Counted from the first letter of the stretch, positions 35,272-44,949 are shown. The stretch is 64,000 nt of DNA from Pseudoalteromonas phenolica (GCF_005876835.1 NZ_PPSW01000006.1:124001-188000), one strand, 5' to 3'. Notes: generated by a model not told the origin, from the sequence alone. Translations and numbers: made by a program.

Positions 35272-37521
35272 TCAAAGCGCGCCATCAGGCTCAAATCCAT
35301 CTTCACCGCTGATATGCTCAGGTATACCGCAAATGGCTCTTGATGTTTGCATGCCAGCCATTACTGCGGCTTCAACACATCCGGCATTTACACCAGTTTT
35401 GATCCAGTCCCCCGTGATGAATAAATTACTGAAAATAGTGCCATCAGTTGGCAATCGATATTGGCTACTATTTGTGACTGATAGCACATAGCGCTCAGAA
35501 GGATCGACGTTTACGCGCCAATATTGTTCATCAAAACGTGACTCCCCCGGTAGCTTATTTGAAGAATAAAGAATGTCCCAATTAAATTCATCACCGTGAT
35601 AGGCTTCAGGCCATAGTGGTTGCATTTCTTTATTCAATTTTTCGAGCGCGTTTTGTTTAACAATGGCTTTTTGCTGAGAAGGGAAGTCGTGTATATCTTT
35701 ACCAGGGTAATCATCACACGTAAAGGCACTACAAAAATAAGCGATATTTTTGGGATGATTGTTTAGTGGCCAATCTTCTTTATCTAATAAGTTAGACATT
35801 GCAGCCCAGGTATCAAAAGGCTGAGAAAAACTACTTAGAATAGGACGCTCTTGGCTATCAGGAATGTATTTAAAACCAAGCTGCTCATCCGTTTTATTCA
35901 ACCACAATTGAAATGCTTGAGTAGCGACAGCTTTAACTTCAGTTGCTTGTTGCTTAAATTTGTCGTCTAGTGCGATTAATTCAGGACATAAGTGCTCAAT
36001 AGAAGCGACTGAAATACCAAAAATTACTTTGTCGAAATCTTTCCCTTGCTTTAGTGTCTTGGTCGTTAAAGTGTGCCCAAATTTCGCTTCATAAACTTGA
36101 GGCCAATCACTCCAGAATGATTCCAAATTAATATTTTTGTCTTGTAATAAATCAGCTTGCGCATCTTCAATTTGATCATAAAGCGGGTAGGAGGGCCAGC
36201 AGGGTAAACCTTTGACATCTACAAGTGGATCATAGCTATTTGACTTCAATGAGACTTGTTCAGTCATCACAATCTCACTAATGAGATTATCAGTTTGGCT
36301 ATTAGTTGCGGGCTTTAAAGCTTCAACCTGGTGGAAAAATTCAAATTTTACACCGCGGTGTTTTAGTAATTCGTAAATAGGTGAAAATATTACATCACCC
36401 ATGCCTGCTTGCATTTTCCACATAACGCCACCGTGGTAACAGAGCATAAGTCTTAGCATTGCTAAACTTGCAACGCCAGCTTCAACATCTCCTTTGCTAA
36501 AATCACCATCGACATAACCGAATACTAAATCGTAAAAACCGATTACAGGCGCTGATTCAACACTGTACTTTTCGTTAGCGCCATTCTTTTTAAGCCAATC
36601 TTTAAAATCGATATTGTTGATTGCACCAAAGCCTTTAGAGAAAACTTTATCTTTTATTAGTCCTGTCGCCATTGCGATGGCTAAATCAGCGCAGATATAA
36701 GCGCGTCTAATCGTTGGATTATCATCGAGTAATTCAATGGCCTCACTATTTAACCAGCGTTTCAATTTACGAACTATGTACCAAACAACAAGTCTGTCTT
36801 TTGGGTTTTGTAGATTTTTATCATTCGATCTGAGGGATAAAAGGTGTTTGAGCTGGGTGGCAAGGATCTTAGGCGAAGACCAAATTTCTTTCAGTTCATC
36901 ATGCGCGGAGTCAAAAAAATCACTCACTTCGTCTTCAATGTCATCGAAGGCATCAGTTATTTCTGTAGCCAAGTGTCTTAATAAGTTTCTATCTCTAGGC
37001 TTTTTTGTTTGTAACTTAGTTACCTTGTTTGCCTGTTCTATTTCGTCTTCTAATGAGTCTATGAATTTATGAAGCCATGCAATAAGTACTTCGAGCAATT
37101 GCCAAAAATGCAGATCGAGAGTGCCATCAGCTGGGTTCCCCTCAATTGTTGGAAAGTCTACTGGCCAAGTTTCCCATTCACTTTCAATGAACTCTTGTAA
37201 CACCACAAAACTATGTGGCTTAAATGCTTCTTGCCAGGTATTCAAGGGCATGTTGTCTGGCCTGTTTAATTTATTATATACAGTTTCAATAGCGCGAAAT
37301 GAATTAACATAAGCGCCAAACCATACATGTAGACCATGCTCTTCAATTCTTTGTCCTAAATAGGGATTTCTACCACTGGCGCCTTTACCACCTAAACGCC
37401 AACCTAGCTGGTAAACTGTAATGTCATATTTATCTTGCCAGTTTTCATCTTCTGTCAAGTAAACAGCTGATGTCATTGCGGCAACGCCGCCACCTAAAAT
37501 AACGATTTTTTCCTTAGCCAT
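35272..37521 (-). CDS. Large FAD-dependent oxidoreductase, carotenoid-desaturase-like
   Basis: 749-residue flavoprotein. The Rossmann motif is at the N-terminus (VILGGGVAAMTSAVYLTED), followed by GWRLGGKGASGRNP and HGLHVWFGAY. A long insert of about 200 charged residues (about 150-290, KLQTKKPRDRN and DDIEDEVSDFFDSAHDE) is unusual. The C-terminal FAD motif is present as LFITGDWIKTGVNAGCVEAAV, in the form seen in phytoene/zeta-carotene desaturase-like enzymes and amine oxidases. The substrate is unknown. It is 11 bases after the ADC-like gene behind AGGAGCTGACT, so the two are co-transcribed. Confidence 0.85.
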   Translation of the reverse strand: MAKEKIVILGGGVAAMTSAVYLTEDENWQDKYDITVYQLGWRLGGKGASGRNPYLGQRIEEHGLHVWFGAYVNSFRAIETVYNKLNRPDNMPLNTWQEAFKPHSFVVLQEFIESEWETWPVDFPTIEGNPADGTLDLHFWQLLEVLIAWLHKFIDSLEDEIEQANKVTKLQTKKPRDRNLLRHLATEITDAFDDIEDEVSDFFDSAHDELKEIWSSPKILATQLKHLLSLRSNDKNLQNPKDRLVVWYIVRKLKRWLNSEAIELLDDNPTIRRAYICADLAIAMATGLIKDKVFSKGFGAINNIDFKDWLKKNGANEKYSVESAPVIGFYDLVFGYVDGDFSKGDVEAGVASLAMLRLMLCYHGGVMWKMQAGMGDVIFSPIYELLKHRGVKFEFFHQVEALKPATNSQTDNLISEIVMTEQVSLKSNSYDPLVDVKGLPCWPSYPLYDQIEDAQADLLQDKNINLESFWSDWPQVYEAKFGHTLTTKTLKQGKDFDKVIFGISVASIEHLCPELIALDDKFKQQATEVKAVATQAFQLWLNKTDEQLGFKYIPDSQERPILSSFSQPFDTWAAMSNLLDKEDWPLNNHPKNIAYFCSAFTCDDYPGKDIHDFPSQQKAIVKQNALEKLNKEMQPLWPEAYHGDEFNWDILYSSNKLPGESRFDEQYWRVNVDPSERYVLSVTNSSQYRLPTDGTIFSNLFITGDWIKTGVNAGCVEAAVMAGMQTSRAICGIPEHISGEDGFEPDGAL

Positions 37522-37532
37522 AGTCAGCTCCT

Positions 37533-38492
37533 TTAGCTGTTATTTGAAACTATTTCATAAGCACCATCCTGGTCAAAATCCATGCAAACATAATAGGGGA
37601 GTAGGGCTTTTTGCTGCCCAATTTTAATGCCAAACATCTGATCAAACGGGAAAGCATCGAGTTTATTGATGTTGACGTGATACTCGTCTTTGAGCATCGC
37701 TATCTTATGGACTTTTCTCACAGTTGAAGGTGAGTGAACCACGGCACTGTATACCGAATTGTAGGCAAACCCGTCAGGAATTTGCTTAAACAGAATTTGA
37801 TCCATTTGCGGGTTTTTAATCCCACTCATAAATTGCTTTATAAGTTCAGCGCTTATCTGGATTTCCTCTATGCTCGCATGAATAAGCTCTGCCACTTCTT
37901 GACCAACTTCTATGATCTCTTCAAATAGCGAATCACCGTCAGAGAAACGTTTAATGGTGAGCAATTCGTGCCAGTCCATTTTGGTAGTTGGATTAAACGG
38001 CTGAAATGTTTCTAGGCTTAACGTAAAGTTGTCAGCTTGTTTATAGTCACTAGGCATAGAGTAGCGGCACAAATACTTGTTATAACCCCAAGTTTCGCGA
38101 CCATTCACTAAGGCGTTAATATTATTTACGGTAATAAACGCCGGATACCAATAAATATGTAAAGCTTTCTTTGTGCTCTTATCTACCTTAGCAATAGGCA
38201 ACCAAACAATAATATCTGTTTCTTGCATCCAACCGTATTGACTAAATGGTTCAACTTTTGAAGCGATGTTTTCAATATCAGTAAAAGTAAGTAAACAATA
38301 TTGAGATAGCGGTTTAAAATACACATCATTGGTTGATACTGAATTTAACGTTGAATCGACAAAATTGGTGATCGTGTCGTATTTGCCTTCAATAAAAAAA
38401 CCGTACATTCTTGCATTGAGCATACGACAGGGTGGCTTTGCAATAGGGTTTCCTAAAAAGTGCTGGTAACTTCCAGAGTTATTCTCTGACAT
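37533..38492 (-). CDS. Acetoacetate decarboxylase family protein
   Basis: 319-residue member of the ADC superfamily. The core VNGRETWGYNKYL aligns with the active-site segment of acetoacetate decarboxylase. The Schiff-base lysine is probably K139, while the neighbouring lysine that tunes its pKa in the clostridial enzyme is Tyr here. WYPAFITVNN and WLPIAKVDKS are other conserved regions. The activity may therefore be decarboxylase, aldolase-dehydratase or another Schiff-base reaction. The start at 38492 follows GAAGGAAATTG. First gene of the ADC/FAD pair. Confidence 0.82.
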   Translation of the reverse strand: MSENNSGSYQHFLGNPIAKPPCRMLNARMYGFFIEGKYDTITNFVDSTLNSVSTNDVYFKPLSQYCLLTFTDIENIASKVEPFSQYGWMQETDIIVWLPIAKVDKSTKKALHIYWYPAFITVNNINALVNGRETWGYNKYLCRYSMPSDYKQADNFTLSLETFQPFNPTTKMDWHELLTIKRFSDGDSLFEEIIEVGQEVAELIHASIEEIQISAELIKQFMSGIKNPQMDQILFKQIPDGFAYNSVYSAVVHSPSTVRKVHKIAMLKDEYHVNINKLDAFPFDQMFGIKIGQQKALLPYYVCMDFDQDGAYEIVSNNS

Positions 38493-38570
38493 AGCAATTT
38501 CCTTCTTTGATAGCATGATTGCTATATCTGTTTTAGCAGAGGAAATTTGAATTATCGAGTAAGTGATAAG

Positions 38571-38598
38571 AAATAGCAGAGCTTTAACTCTGCTATTT
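38571..38598 (-). terminator. Terminator after the coiled-coil gene of the ppk2 operon
   Basis: AAATAGCAGAG (38571-38581) pairs with CTCTGCTATTT (38588-38598). It lies 6 bases below the stop of the minus-strand coiled-coil gene. Confidence 0.8.
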
Positions 38599-38603
38599 AT
38601 AAA

Positions 38604-38930
38604 TTAGGCTGCTGATGTATCAGCTTTTTTGTTTTTAGCCATTTTCTTAGCCCGCTTGATGGCAGACTTTTTAGATGCTTTCTTTTGGGCAATTTTCATT
38701 ACTTTAGCGTCTTTAAGTTGCTTAGTTGCATATTTCAGTTTCTTAATGGCTTTTTCAGCGGCATTTTCTGCTTCTTTAGCTTGATCAACGGCAAGTTGTG
38801 CTTTATCTGAAGCGTCTTTTGCAATTGCCGATGTGCGCTCAACTTCTTGCTGGCTAAATTGTATTATTTTTTCCAGTTTCGTCAGTCTGTCTTCAAAAAC
38901 AAGATCGGCATCTAATGTTAAATCTTCCAT
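38604..38930 (-). CDS. Small coiled-coil protein with lysine-rich tail
   Basis: 108 residues. The first half is a heptad-like coiled coil (DRLTKLEKIIQFSQQEVERT, then DASDKAQLAVDQAKEAENAAEKA as positions 38-60 approximately). The last 45 residues are strongly basic (KKASKKSAIKRAKKMAKNKK) and end DTSAA. No known domain. It follows ppk2 by 9 bases on the same strand, with the AGGAGTCACA ribosome site. A basic tail next to a polyphosphate enzyme suggests polyphosphate or nucleoid binding, as for phasin-like or histone-like granule proteins. This is an inference. Confidence 0.7.
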   Translation of the reverse strand: MEDLTLDADLVFEDRLTKLEKIIQFSQQEVERTSAIAKDASDKAQLAVDQAKEAENAAEKAIKKLKYATKQLKDAKVMKIAQKKASKKSAIKRAKKMAKNKKADTSAA

Positions 38931-38939
38931 TGTGACTCC

Positions 38940-39845
38940 TTATTTACGTTCGAAAGAACTCGGCTCGCCGACAATCAGAGGGTCAACTTGATTAACGACG
39001 TCTTCATCTTTGCCTGGGTAATCTAAGCAGCTTAAGAAGTGTCTCATACAGTTAATACGACCACGCTTTTTGTCGTCAGAGCGGATCTGGGTCCATGGTG
39101 CATCTTTGGTATGCGTATGAAACATCATGGCATCTTTCGCTTCACTGTAGTCATGCCATTTTGAAAGCGAGGCCATATCAACCGGACTGAGCTTCCATTG
39201 CTTCAGAGGGTCATTTTGGCGAGACTTAAAGCGTCTAAATTGTTCTTCACGACTAACAGAGAACCAATATTTAAATAATTTAATACCGCTATTGACCAGC
39301 ATGCGTTCGAGATCGGGTGTTTGGCGCATAAATTCGAGATATTCATTATCGTCACAAAAGCTCATGACTTTTTCTACACCAGCACGGTTATACCAAGAGC
39401 GGTCAAAAAGAATGATTTCTCCTTTTGTAGGTAAGTGCTGAATATAACGTTGAAAATACCACTGATTACGCTCTCTGGCATTTGGTTTTTCAAGTGCGAT
39501 AACATGTGCGCCACGGGGGTTTAGGTGTTCCATAAACCGTTTAATTGTGCCACCTTTACCTGCCGCATCTCGGCCCTCGAAAAGCACAACAATACGTTGA
39601 TTGGTTTGTTTTACCCAACCTTGCATTTTAAGAAGCTCAATTTGCAATTCATGTTTGTGCCTTTCGTACTCTACGACATCCATCTTTGATGAATAGGGGT
39701 ATTTACCATCGGCGTTCCACTTCATTGGTGGTTTTTTGACATTTAGGTCAAATACCAACTCGCTATTTAAGTCTTTAACATGATCAGACGGTGGGGTTGG
39801 AAATTGCTCTATATTATTTGATTGCACGGGCGCTTCCTTATCCAA
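38940..39845 (-). CDS. ppk2: Polyphosphate kinase 2
   Basis: PPK2 transfers phosphate between polyphosphate and nucleoside di- or monophosphates. The 301-residue protein has Walker A GRDAAGKGG (91-99), Walker B region ILFDRSWYNRAGVE and the lid segment FSVSREEQFRRF. It is the one-domain form. The only in-frame start for the full length is TTG at 39845, directly after an in-frame stop; the next Met is residue 41, which would trim the variable N-terminus. The coiled-coil gene follows in the same operon. Confidence 0.92.
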   Translation of the reverse strand: MDKEAPVQSNNIEQFPTPPSDHVKDLNSELVFDLNVKKPPMKWNADGKYPYSSKMDVVEYERHKHELQIELLKMQGWVKQTNQRIVVLFEGRDAAGKGGTIKRFMEHLNPRGAHVIALEKPNARERNQWYFQRYIQHLPTKGEIILFDRSWYNRAGVEKVMSFCDDNEYLEFMRQTPDLERMLVNSGIKLFKYWFSVSREEQFRRFKSRQNDPLKQWKLSPVDMASLSKWHDYSEAKDAMMFHTHTKDAPWTQIRSDDKKRGRINCMRHFLSCLDYPGKDEDVVNQVDPLIVGEPSSFERK

Positions 39846-39931
39846 AAATTATATTGGTAACACCTTACTATAGAGGGGTCTTTGAGCAGTGCATTGATCT
39901 ATGTCTAATTGAGTATAAAAGATACAATAAA

Positions 39932-39954
39932 AAAGGGAGCTCTACGCTCCCTTT
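39932..39954 (-). terminator. Terminator of the Calx-beta protein gene
   Basis: AAAGGGAGC (39932-39940) pairs with GCTCCCTTT (39946-39954) around TCTAC. A T-run follows on the minus strand. It is 8 bases below the gene's stop. Confidence 0.87.
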
Positions 39955-39962
39955 AAGCTGGT

Positions 39963-41471
39963 TTAATTACAGCCTACTTGAATTTGTTCTGTCCAAACTC
40001 GTACTATGAAGTCATTATAATCAGCATCATTTTGATCTTCCCAATACTGTGTTTGTCCATGCCACCTAAAGTTGTTGGTAAGTTTAGAAGCATTGCCATT
40101 TAGTGCGAGTGCATAGTCAAAATGCGTTGATGCAGGTAATTGATAACTACCAGAGCCACCATATTCATCGAGTAGTTTGATAAATTGATTATTAACTTTT
40201 ATGCCCCAATCATTGTTGTAGCCCGCGCTTTCACTGACAAATTGATAGTTTATTTTGGTATGTGGAACTGGGATGCATTCAGCATCATCGTTTAGGATCA
40301 TTGCAGGTAGATTTGCACTGCCATTACTATTTAAGCTTGCCGTAGCTTGAATAGAAAAGCTCTTAGTTTCACTATATTCATCATTATCAATCGTTGGAAC
40401 TTCAATAGTGACATCTGTCTCACCAGCAGCAAAGCTGACTATCTGTGTTGGGAAAGTATAATCAGCGCTAGTTGCTGACCCTTCAATTGCCGAAACCTCA
40501 ACTTCAACGTCTTGATAGTAACTGTTAGAAAGGCTGACATAGAAGGACAAAGTTTGACCTTCAGTAACGGTATCTTCAATTGCTGATAGTGAAATATTCG
40601 GCAGAGGATCTGTTTCACACAAAGGGGCTGTGTAACATGTTGTGGTTTCAGCTGTGTTGGTAGTGAGGTCGTTAAGTCTCACTGGGACTTCTGAAATGAA
40701 ACACGTATTTCCAGAATGCGGATTCAGTTTATAAATATCAGATTTGTTTGTGTGACCTAAGTCATTAATTTTAGTTCGGCTAATTATTAAGTTTCCTGCA
40801 TGGTCTATAGTCGCACCCGTAACGGCTGTTAAGTTATGTTTTGCTAATTTTTGAACTGAATAGTCTGATTGGTTGATCTTATAAGACGTAGTACTTGTTA
40901 CTAGTATCAATTCATCATTATAGAATGCTAAATCACCACGGTACTTACCACTAAGTACACCTAAATCTGCAAGCTTGGTGTACTCACCTGTTTGTGGGTT
41001 GATTTCATATAGTGCAGAAAAACTACTGCCGATAAGACGGTTATTCGCTTTGTCAAAGACAAGAGATATAACGCCTTTTGTTCGACCGACCTCTGTGTGA
41101 GTTTGAGTTTCGACATCAAAGTAGGCGAGTTTGGTATATTTAAAACGATCACCTGCAATAGGTAAGTGCTTTTTGTCAGCGTTTGATAGATTCAACTGAC
41201 TAATGTCGACTTTATATGCTAATGCTCTTGGAGCAGAGACATAGTAAATTCTATTTTGTTGAGCATCGTATGCTAAGGCAGCAGAGCTAAACTCAGCGAC
41301 AGAGTCAGCCTTTACGTTTTGAAGTTGATCATCAAGTTTAAATAAGATACCGGTTTCACCGCGACCAGCGTTGATACCGTATAGCTCACCTTTACATTCA
41401 TTCGCTAATAATGAGAATGAAGTAGCAGAAATCGCAATCGCCAAAGACGATAACATGAAAGACTTATACAT
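39963..41471 (-). CDS. Secreted surface protein with propeller-like, Calx-beta and DUF4114-like domains
   Basis: 502 residues with a signal peptide (SSLAIAISATSFSLLA). Residues about 25-270 look like a propeller (KGELYGINAGRGETG, YDAQQNRIYYVSAPR, then NPQTGEYTKLADLG). Residues about 295-390 are a Calx-beta domain (VTEGQTLSFYVSLSN, YTFPTQIVSFAAGETDVTIE). The C-terminus, with WEDQNDADYNDFIVRVW, resembles the DUF4114-type domain. Probably an extracellular calcium-binding or biofilm protein; no sorting tag is visible. Single-gene unit. Confidence 0.75.
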   Translation of the reverse strand: MYKSFMLSSLAIAISATSFSLLANECKGELYGINAGRGETGILFKLDDQLQNVKADSVAEFSSAALAYDAQQNRIYYVSAPRALAYKVDISQLNLSNADKKHLPIAGDRFKYTKLAYFDVETQTHTEVGRTKGVISLVFDKANNRLIGSSFSALYEINPQTGEYTKLADLGVLSGKYRGDLAFYNDELILVTSTTSYKINQSDYSVQKLAKHNLTAVTGATIDHAGNLIISRTKINDLGHTNKSDIYKLNPHSGNTCFISEVPVRLNDLTTNTAETTTCYTAPLCETDPLPNISLSAIEDTVTEGQTLSFYVSLSNSYYQDVEVEVSAIEGSATSADYTFPTQIVSFAAGETDVTIEVPTIDNDEYSETKSFSIQATASLNSNGSANLPAMILNDDAECIPVPHTKINYQFVSESAGYNNDWGIKVNNQFIKLLDEYGGSGSYQLPASTHFDYALALNGNASKLTNNFRWHGQTQYWEDQNDADYNDFIVRVWTEQIQVGCN

Positions 41472-41634
41472 AGTGCAATCCTAAATACAGTTCCGTAACT
41501 ATAGAAAACACAAAGTAATGACACATCAAATCCAAACTGATGTGGGTCTTAGTCCATAAAGGGAAGGCGCATCCATTATTATCTTTGCAGATGCGAGTAT
41601 TATTGTCTTTTACTTAACACTTTTCAAATAAAAA

Positions 41635-41835
41635 TTAGTTCTTTTGTATTTGTTTTTCAAAATTTGGTAAAAGTTCCTCAATAATATTTTTTGCAGGAAT
41701 GGTATAACGTGTGCCGTTAAACATAACTGAAGTATGCTCGTTGATATCAGTGATCCCGGTTAAGGTCCAACCTTCACCGCGTTCATGACAGAAAACTTTA
41801 GTGGTAGGGGGGATAACTTTAAATGTTTGGCTCAT
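41635..41835 (-). CDS. Small hypothetical protein
   Basis: 66 residues from the start at 41835, behind GGAGAGTTGT. There is no membrane segment or signal; two cysteine-free beta-like stretches (GWTLTGITDINEHTSVMF, TRYTIPAKNIIEELL) suggest an SH3-like or OB-like fold. I do not recognise the family. It lies alone between the Calx-beta gene and the M16 peptidase gene; a hairpin at 41522-41544 is downstream. Confidence 0.6.
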   Translation of the reverse strand: MSQTFKVIPPTTKVFCHERGEGWTLTGITDINEHTSVMFNGTRYTIPAKNIIEELLPNFEKQIQKN

Positions 41836-41924
41836 ACAACTCTCCAAAGTAAAAAGCCTATTTTATAGTAACTATAACAAATGCAAAATTGGCATATTAA
41901 AAAAACTAGAATTTTTACAAAAAA

Positions 41925-41952
41925 AAAGCAGCATGGAAAACCACACTGCTTT
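41925..41952 (-). terminator. Terminator of the M16 peptidase gene
   Basis: AAAGCAG (41925-41931) pairs with CTGCTTT (41946-41952), with a 2x2 internal mismatch and inner TGG/CCA pairing. A long A-run on plus is a T-run for the minus-strand transcript. Confidence 0.8.
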
Positions 41953-41977
41953 GTTAACTTTAAATAATCAGCTTATA

Positions 41978-44752
41978 TTAAAGGTAAGTGATGTCACCAA
42001 TATTTAAGCTTTCTAGCTGAGACTTAATTTTGGCAACATCGCCAACAATAACCCAAGTTAGTTGATTCGGGTTGATTAAGCCTTTCGCTTCGTTGTGGAT
42101 ATCTTTAAGTTCAAGCGATTTTACTTTTTCGCCGTATTGCTCAAGGTATTCAATTGTACGACCTTTGCTGTACGCATCAGCCAGCGCATTACGAAGACTA
42201 CGTTTTTTCTCGTAACTTCCTGGGATCTTAGCAACCTTGTTAGACACTACTTTGTCTAGCTCAGATTCTTTTGCTAAATCAGACTTAATGTAACCGTTAA
42301 GCTCTTTCAAGATTTCTTGGATAGAATCTTTTGTTTTATCAGTCTGAACAGGAGCATAAACAATAAATGGAGATTGAGCTTGTGCATTCATAAGCATACT
42401 ACGAGCACCGTATGACCAACCTTTGTCTTCACGTAGGTTCATATTGATACGTGATGTAAATGTACCACCTAAAATTGCGTTCATAACATCAAGTTTAATG
42501 TCTTGACCTGGTTTTAGGTTGTCGCGCGAGTCGCCAAGTAGGCCTGCAATAATCAATGATTGCGGTGCCTCAGGCTTATCAAGTACAAAGATTTGCGCTT
42601 TTTCAGGTGCAGCGACTTGTTTGAATTGCTTTACAGGTTTTGCCGTATTAGGTGCTTTCCATTGGTCTAGTTGCGATTCAAGAGAAGCAGTTAAAGTATC
42701 TAGGTCAATATCACCAACCACAACCATACGTGCGTTATCAGGACGTAGCCATTTTCTTAAATGTGCTTCAATATCGGCTTTAGTGATTGCTTTAACATCT
42801 TCTTCAGTACCTGAACCTGTTAAAGGTTGTGCGTATGGGTGACCTTCACCATAAAGGAGTGGTGGAAGAATGCGGTAAGCATTTGTTTGCGGACGAGCTT
42901 GTTCTTGCTTAATGCCATCAAGTACTAATTTTCTTACACGCTCAATATCAGCGTCTTTTAATGCTGGGTTTTGTAAGATATCTGCAAACAGTGAAATACT
43001 CTTTTCCCAGTTAACAGAAAGTGTGCTTAAGGTCATAGATGAAGTATCTAAGCTTGCCCATGCACCTACTGACGCGCCAATCTTTTCTAGCTCAGCGGCT
43101 AATTGCAATGCATCTAAACTCGTCGTACCTTCATCTAGCATTGACATAGAGAAGTTAGCTAAACCAGATTTAGCTTCAATATCAGTCGCGAAACCAGAAT
43201 CAAATTGTAAGCTAAGTTCAACAGTCGGTGTATCTGAACGCTTTGCTAAGACAACTTCAAGGCCATTACTTAGCGTTGTAGTTTGCACTTCTGGTAAATC
43301 TAGTTTTGGTAGTGAATCAACACTTGGTACCTTTGAACGATCAGCGCCTTTTTCGTTAGCTGAATACTTTTCAAAAGGATTAATTGTTAAGATAAACTCA
43401 CCATCAGTAAGCCATTTTTCAGCTGCTTGTTGTACATCTGAAACAGTAGCGTTAGCCTGAATTTCTTGTGATTTTTTATAAAAGCCAGGGTCATTATGAT
43501 AGATAGAACCTGATGCTAAAACATCAGACTTACCACCAAAACCGCCTACACCTTCAACTCGCTTGATCCAACCAGAAGCATTTGCAAACTTAATGCGGTT
43601 TAGCTCTTCAGCTGTTGGACCTTCAGTGATTAAACGATTTAGTTCTTCATCAATGATGGCTTCAATCTCTGGTAGTTTGCTCTTATCTAACGCGTCAGCA
43701 CCTAGAATAATCTGACCGGCTAGTACGCGCTGGAAGTTAAATGCAAATACACTAGATGCAAGTTGCTCTTGATAAACTAAGCGTTGGTAAAGACGACTGT
43801 TTTTGCCAGAAGCAAGTACGTCAGCAAAAAGAGAAAGGTATTCAGAGTCGGCAGTTCCAAGTTCGGCGGTATTCCATACTTTTAGAACACGTGACGCAGG
43901 AACGCGGTCTTGCATAACCATACGCTTTTCGCCACTACGCTTAGCAACCCATGCTTCCATCTGCGCTACAGGCTTACCTGGTTTGATGTCACCAAAGTAT
44001 TTGTTTGCTTTTTCTTTTGCCGTTTCAACGTCAATGTCACCTGCTAGCACTAATACAGCATTATTAGGGCCGTAGTAGTCTTTAAACCATTGGTGCACAT
44101 CATCAAGTGATGCAGCATTAAGGTCATCCATTGAGCCAATTACTGTCCATGAATAAGGGTGACCTTTAGGGAAGGTATTTACAGTAATTGCTTCCCACAT
44201 TTTACCGTAAGGTTGGCCTTCACTTTGACGCTTTTCGTTTTGTACAACGCCACGTTGCTCGTCTAACTTTTCTTGTGTGATTGCGCCTAGCAGGTGACCC
44301 ATACGGTCCGATTCCATCCACAGCGCCATATCAATGGCGGTAGTTGGTACGTTTTGGAAGTAGTTTGTACGGTCGCTGTTTGTGGTACCGTTCATTTCAG
44401 TCGCACCAGCTCTTTCAAACGGACCAAAGTATTCATCGTCATAGTTTTCTGAACCATTGAACATTAAGTGTTCAAATAGGTGAGCAAAACCAGACTTACC
44501 TTCAGGTTCATGTTTTGAACCAACGTTATACCAAACGTTAACAGCAACGATAGGGGCTTTACGATCTGTATGAACAACAACTTTTAAACCATTGTCTAAA
44601 GTAAAAGTATCATAAGCAATATCGATACTTGGTAAGGCTTGTGTTGAACTTGCCACGACTGAATTTTGAGAAGAAGAGTTGGTTGTTGAGTTACAACCTG
44701 TCAAGGCTAGGCTTACAGCTAAAGCCAACGCCGATAACGCAGTTTTTTTCAT
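41978..44752 (-). CDS. M16 family zinc metallopeptidase, lipoprotein
   Basis: 924-residue pitrilysin-like peptidase from the start at 44752. Its lipobox is LTGC (C20), so it is a periplasmic lipoprotein. The N-terminal half carries HLFEH (the inverted zinc motif) with downstream Glu residues, while the C-terminal half is a non-catalytic M16 repeat (around DLPEVQTTTLSNGLEVVLAK). This two-halves layout is standard. It likely degrades short peptides in the periplasm. Single gene, followed by a terminator. Confidence 0.9.
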   Translation of the reverse strand: MKKTALSALALAVSLALTGCNSTTNSSSQNSVVASSTQALPSIDIAYDTFTLDNGLKVVVHTDRKAPIVAVNVWYNVGSKHEPEGKSGFAHLFEHLMFNGSENYDDEYFGPFERAGATEMNGTTNSDRTNYFQNVPTTAIDMALWMESDRMGHLLGAITQEKLDEQRGVVQNEKRQSEGQPYGKMWEAITVNTFPKGHPYSWTVIGSMDDLNAASLDDVHQWFKDYYGPNNAVLVLAGDIDVETAKEKANKYFGDIKPGKPVAQMEAWVAKRSGEKRMVMQDRVPASRVLKVWNTAELGTADSEYLSLFADVLASGKNSRLYQRLVYQEQLASSVFAFNFQRVLAGQIILGADALDKSKLPEIEAIIDEELNRLITEGPTAEELNRIKFANASGWIKRVEGVGGFGGKSDVLASGSIYHNDPGFYKKSQEIQANATVSDVQQAAEKWLTDGEFILTINPFEKYSANEKGADRSKVPSVDSLPKLDLPEVQTTTLSNGLEVVLAKRSDTPTVELSLQFDSGFATDIEAKSGLANFSMSMLDEGTTSLDALQLAAELEKIGASVGAWASLDTSSMTLSTLSVNWEKSISLFADILQNPALKDADIERVRKLVLDGIKQEQARPQTNAYRILPPLLYGEGHPYAQPLTGSGTEEDVKAITKADIEAHLRKWLRPDNARMVVVGDIDLDTLTASLESQLDQWKAPNTAKPVKQFKQVAAPEKAQIFVLDKPEAPQSLIIAGLLGDSRDNLKPGQDIKLDVMNAILGGTFTSRINMNLREDKGWSYGARSMLMNAQAQSPFIVYAPVQTDKTKDSIQEILKELNGYIKSDLAKESELDKVVSNKVAKIPGSYEKKRSLRNALADAYSKGRTIEYLEQYGEKVKSLELKDIHNEAKGLINPNQLTWVIVGDVAKIKSQLESLNIGDITYL

Positions 44753-44858
44753 TTTTATACGTCCATATTGTTTGTATATTATCGGTACATAGTTTAACAC
44801 TTAAATTGAAACAAATAATTTAAGTTTGTAACTAAATGTAGCAAGTTATAGACGAAAA

Positions 44859-44882
44859 AAAACCCCTCGTTTGAGGGGTTTT
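44859..44882 (-). terminator. Terminator of the liu operon
   Basis: AAAACCCCTC (44859-44868) pairs with GAGGGGTTTT (44873-44882) around GTTT. Minus-strand T-run follows. It is 68 bases below the last liu-linked gene. Confidence 0.87.
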
Positions 44883-44949
44883 GGGTAACTCAGTGCATTA
44901 GCACTGGGAATGAGGTCGGTACATTTGTGTTGTTATTGTCGACACTGAA

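Noticed and set aside
41522-41544. Hairpin CACATCA/TGATGTG as a terminator for the 66-residue gene
   Set aside because: A 7-bp stem without a following T-run is too weak to call.
42912-43460. Long open frame on the plus strand opposite the M16 peptidase gene
   Set aside because: It is antisense to a well-supported peptidase, has no recognisable domain and has the serine-rich composition of a reverse-strand shadow.
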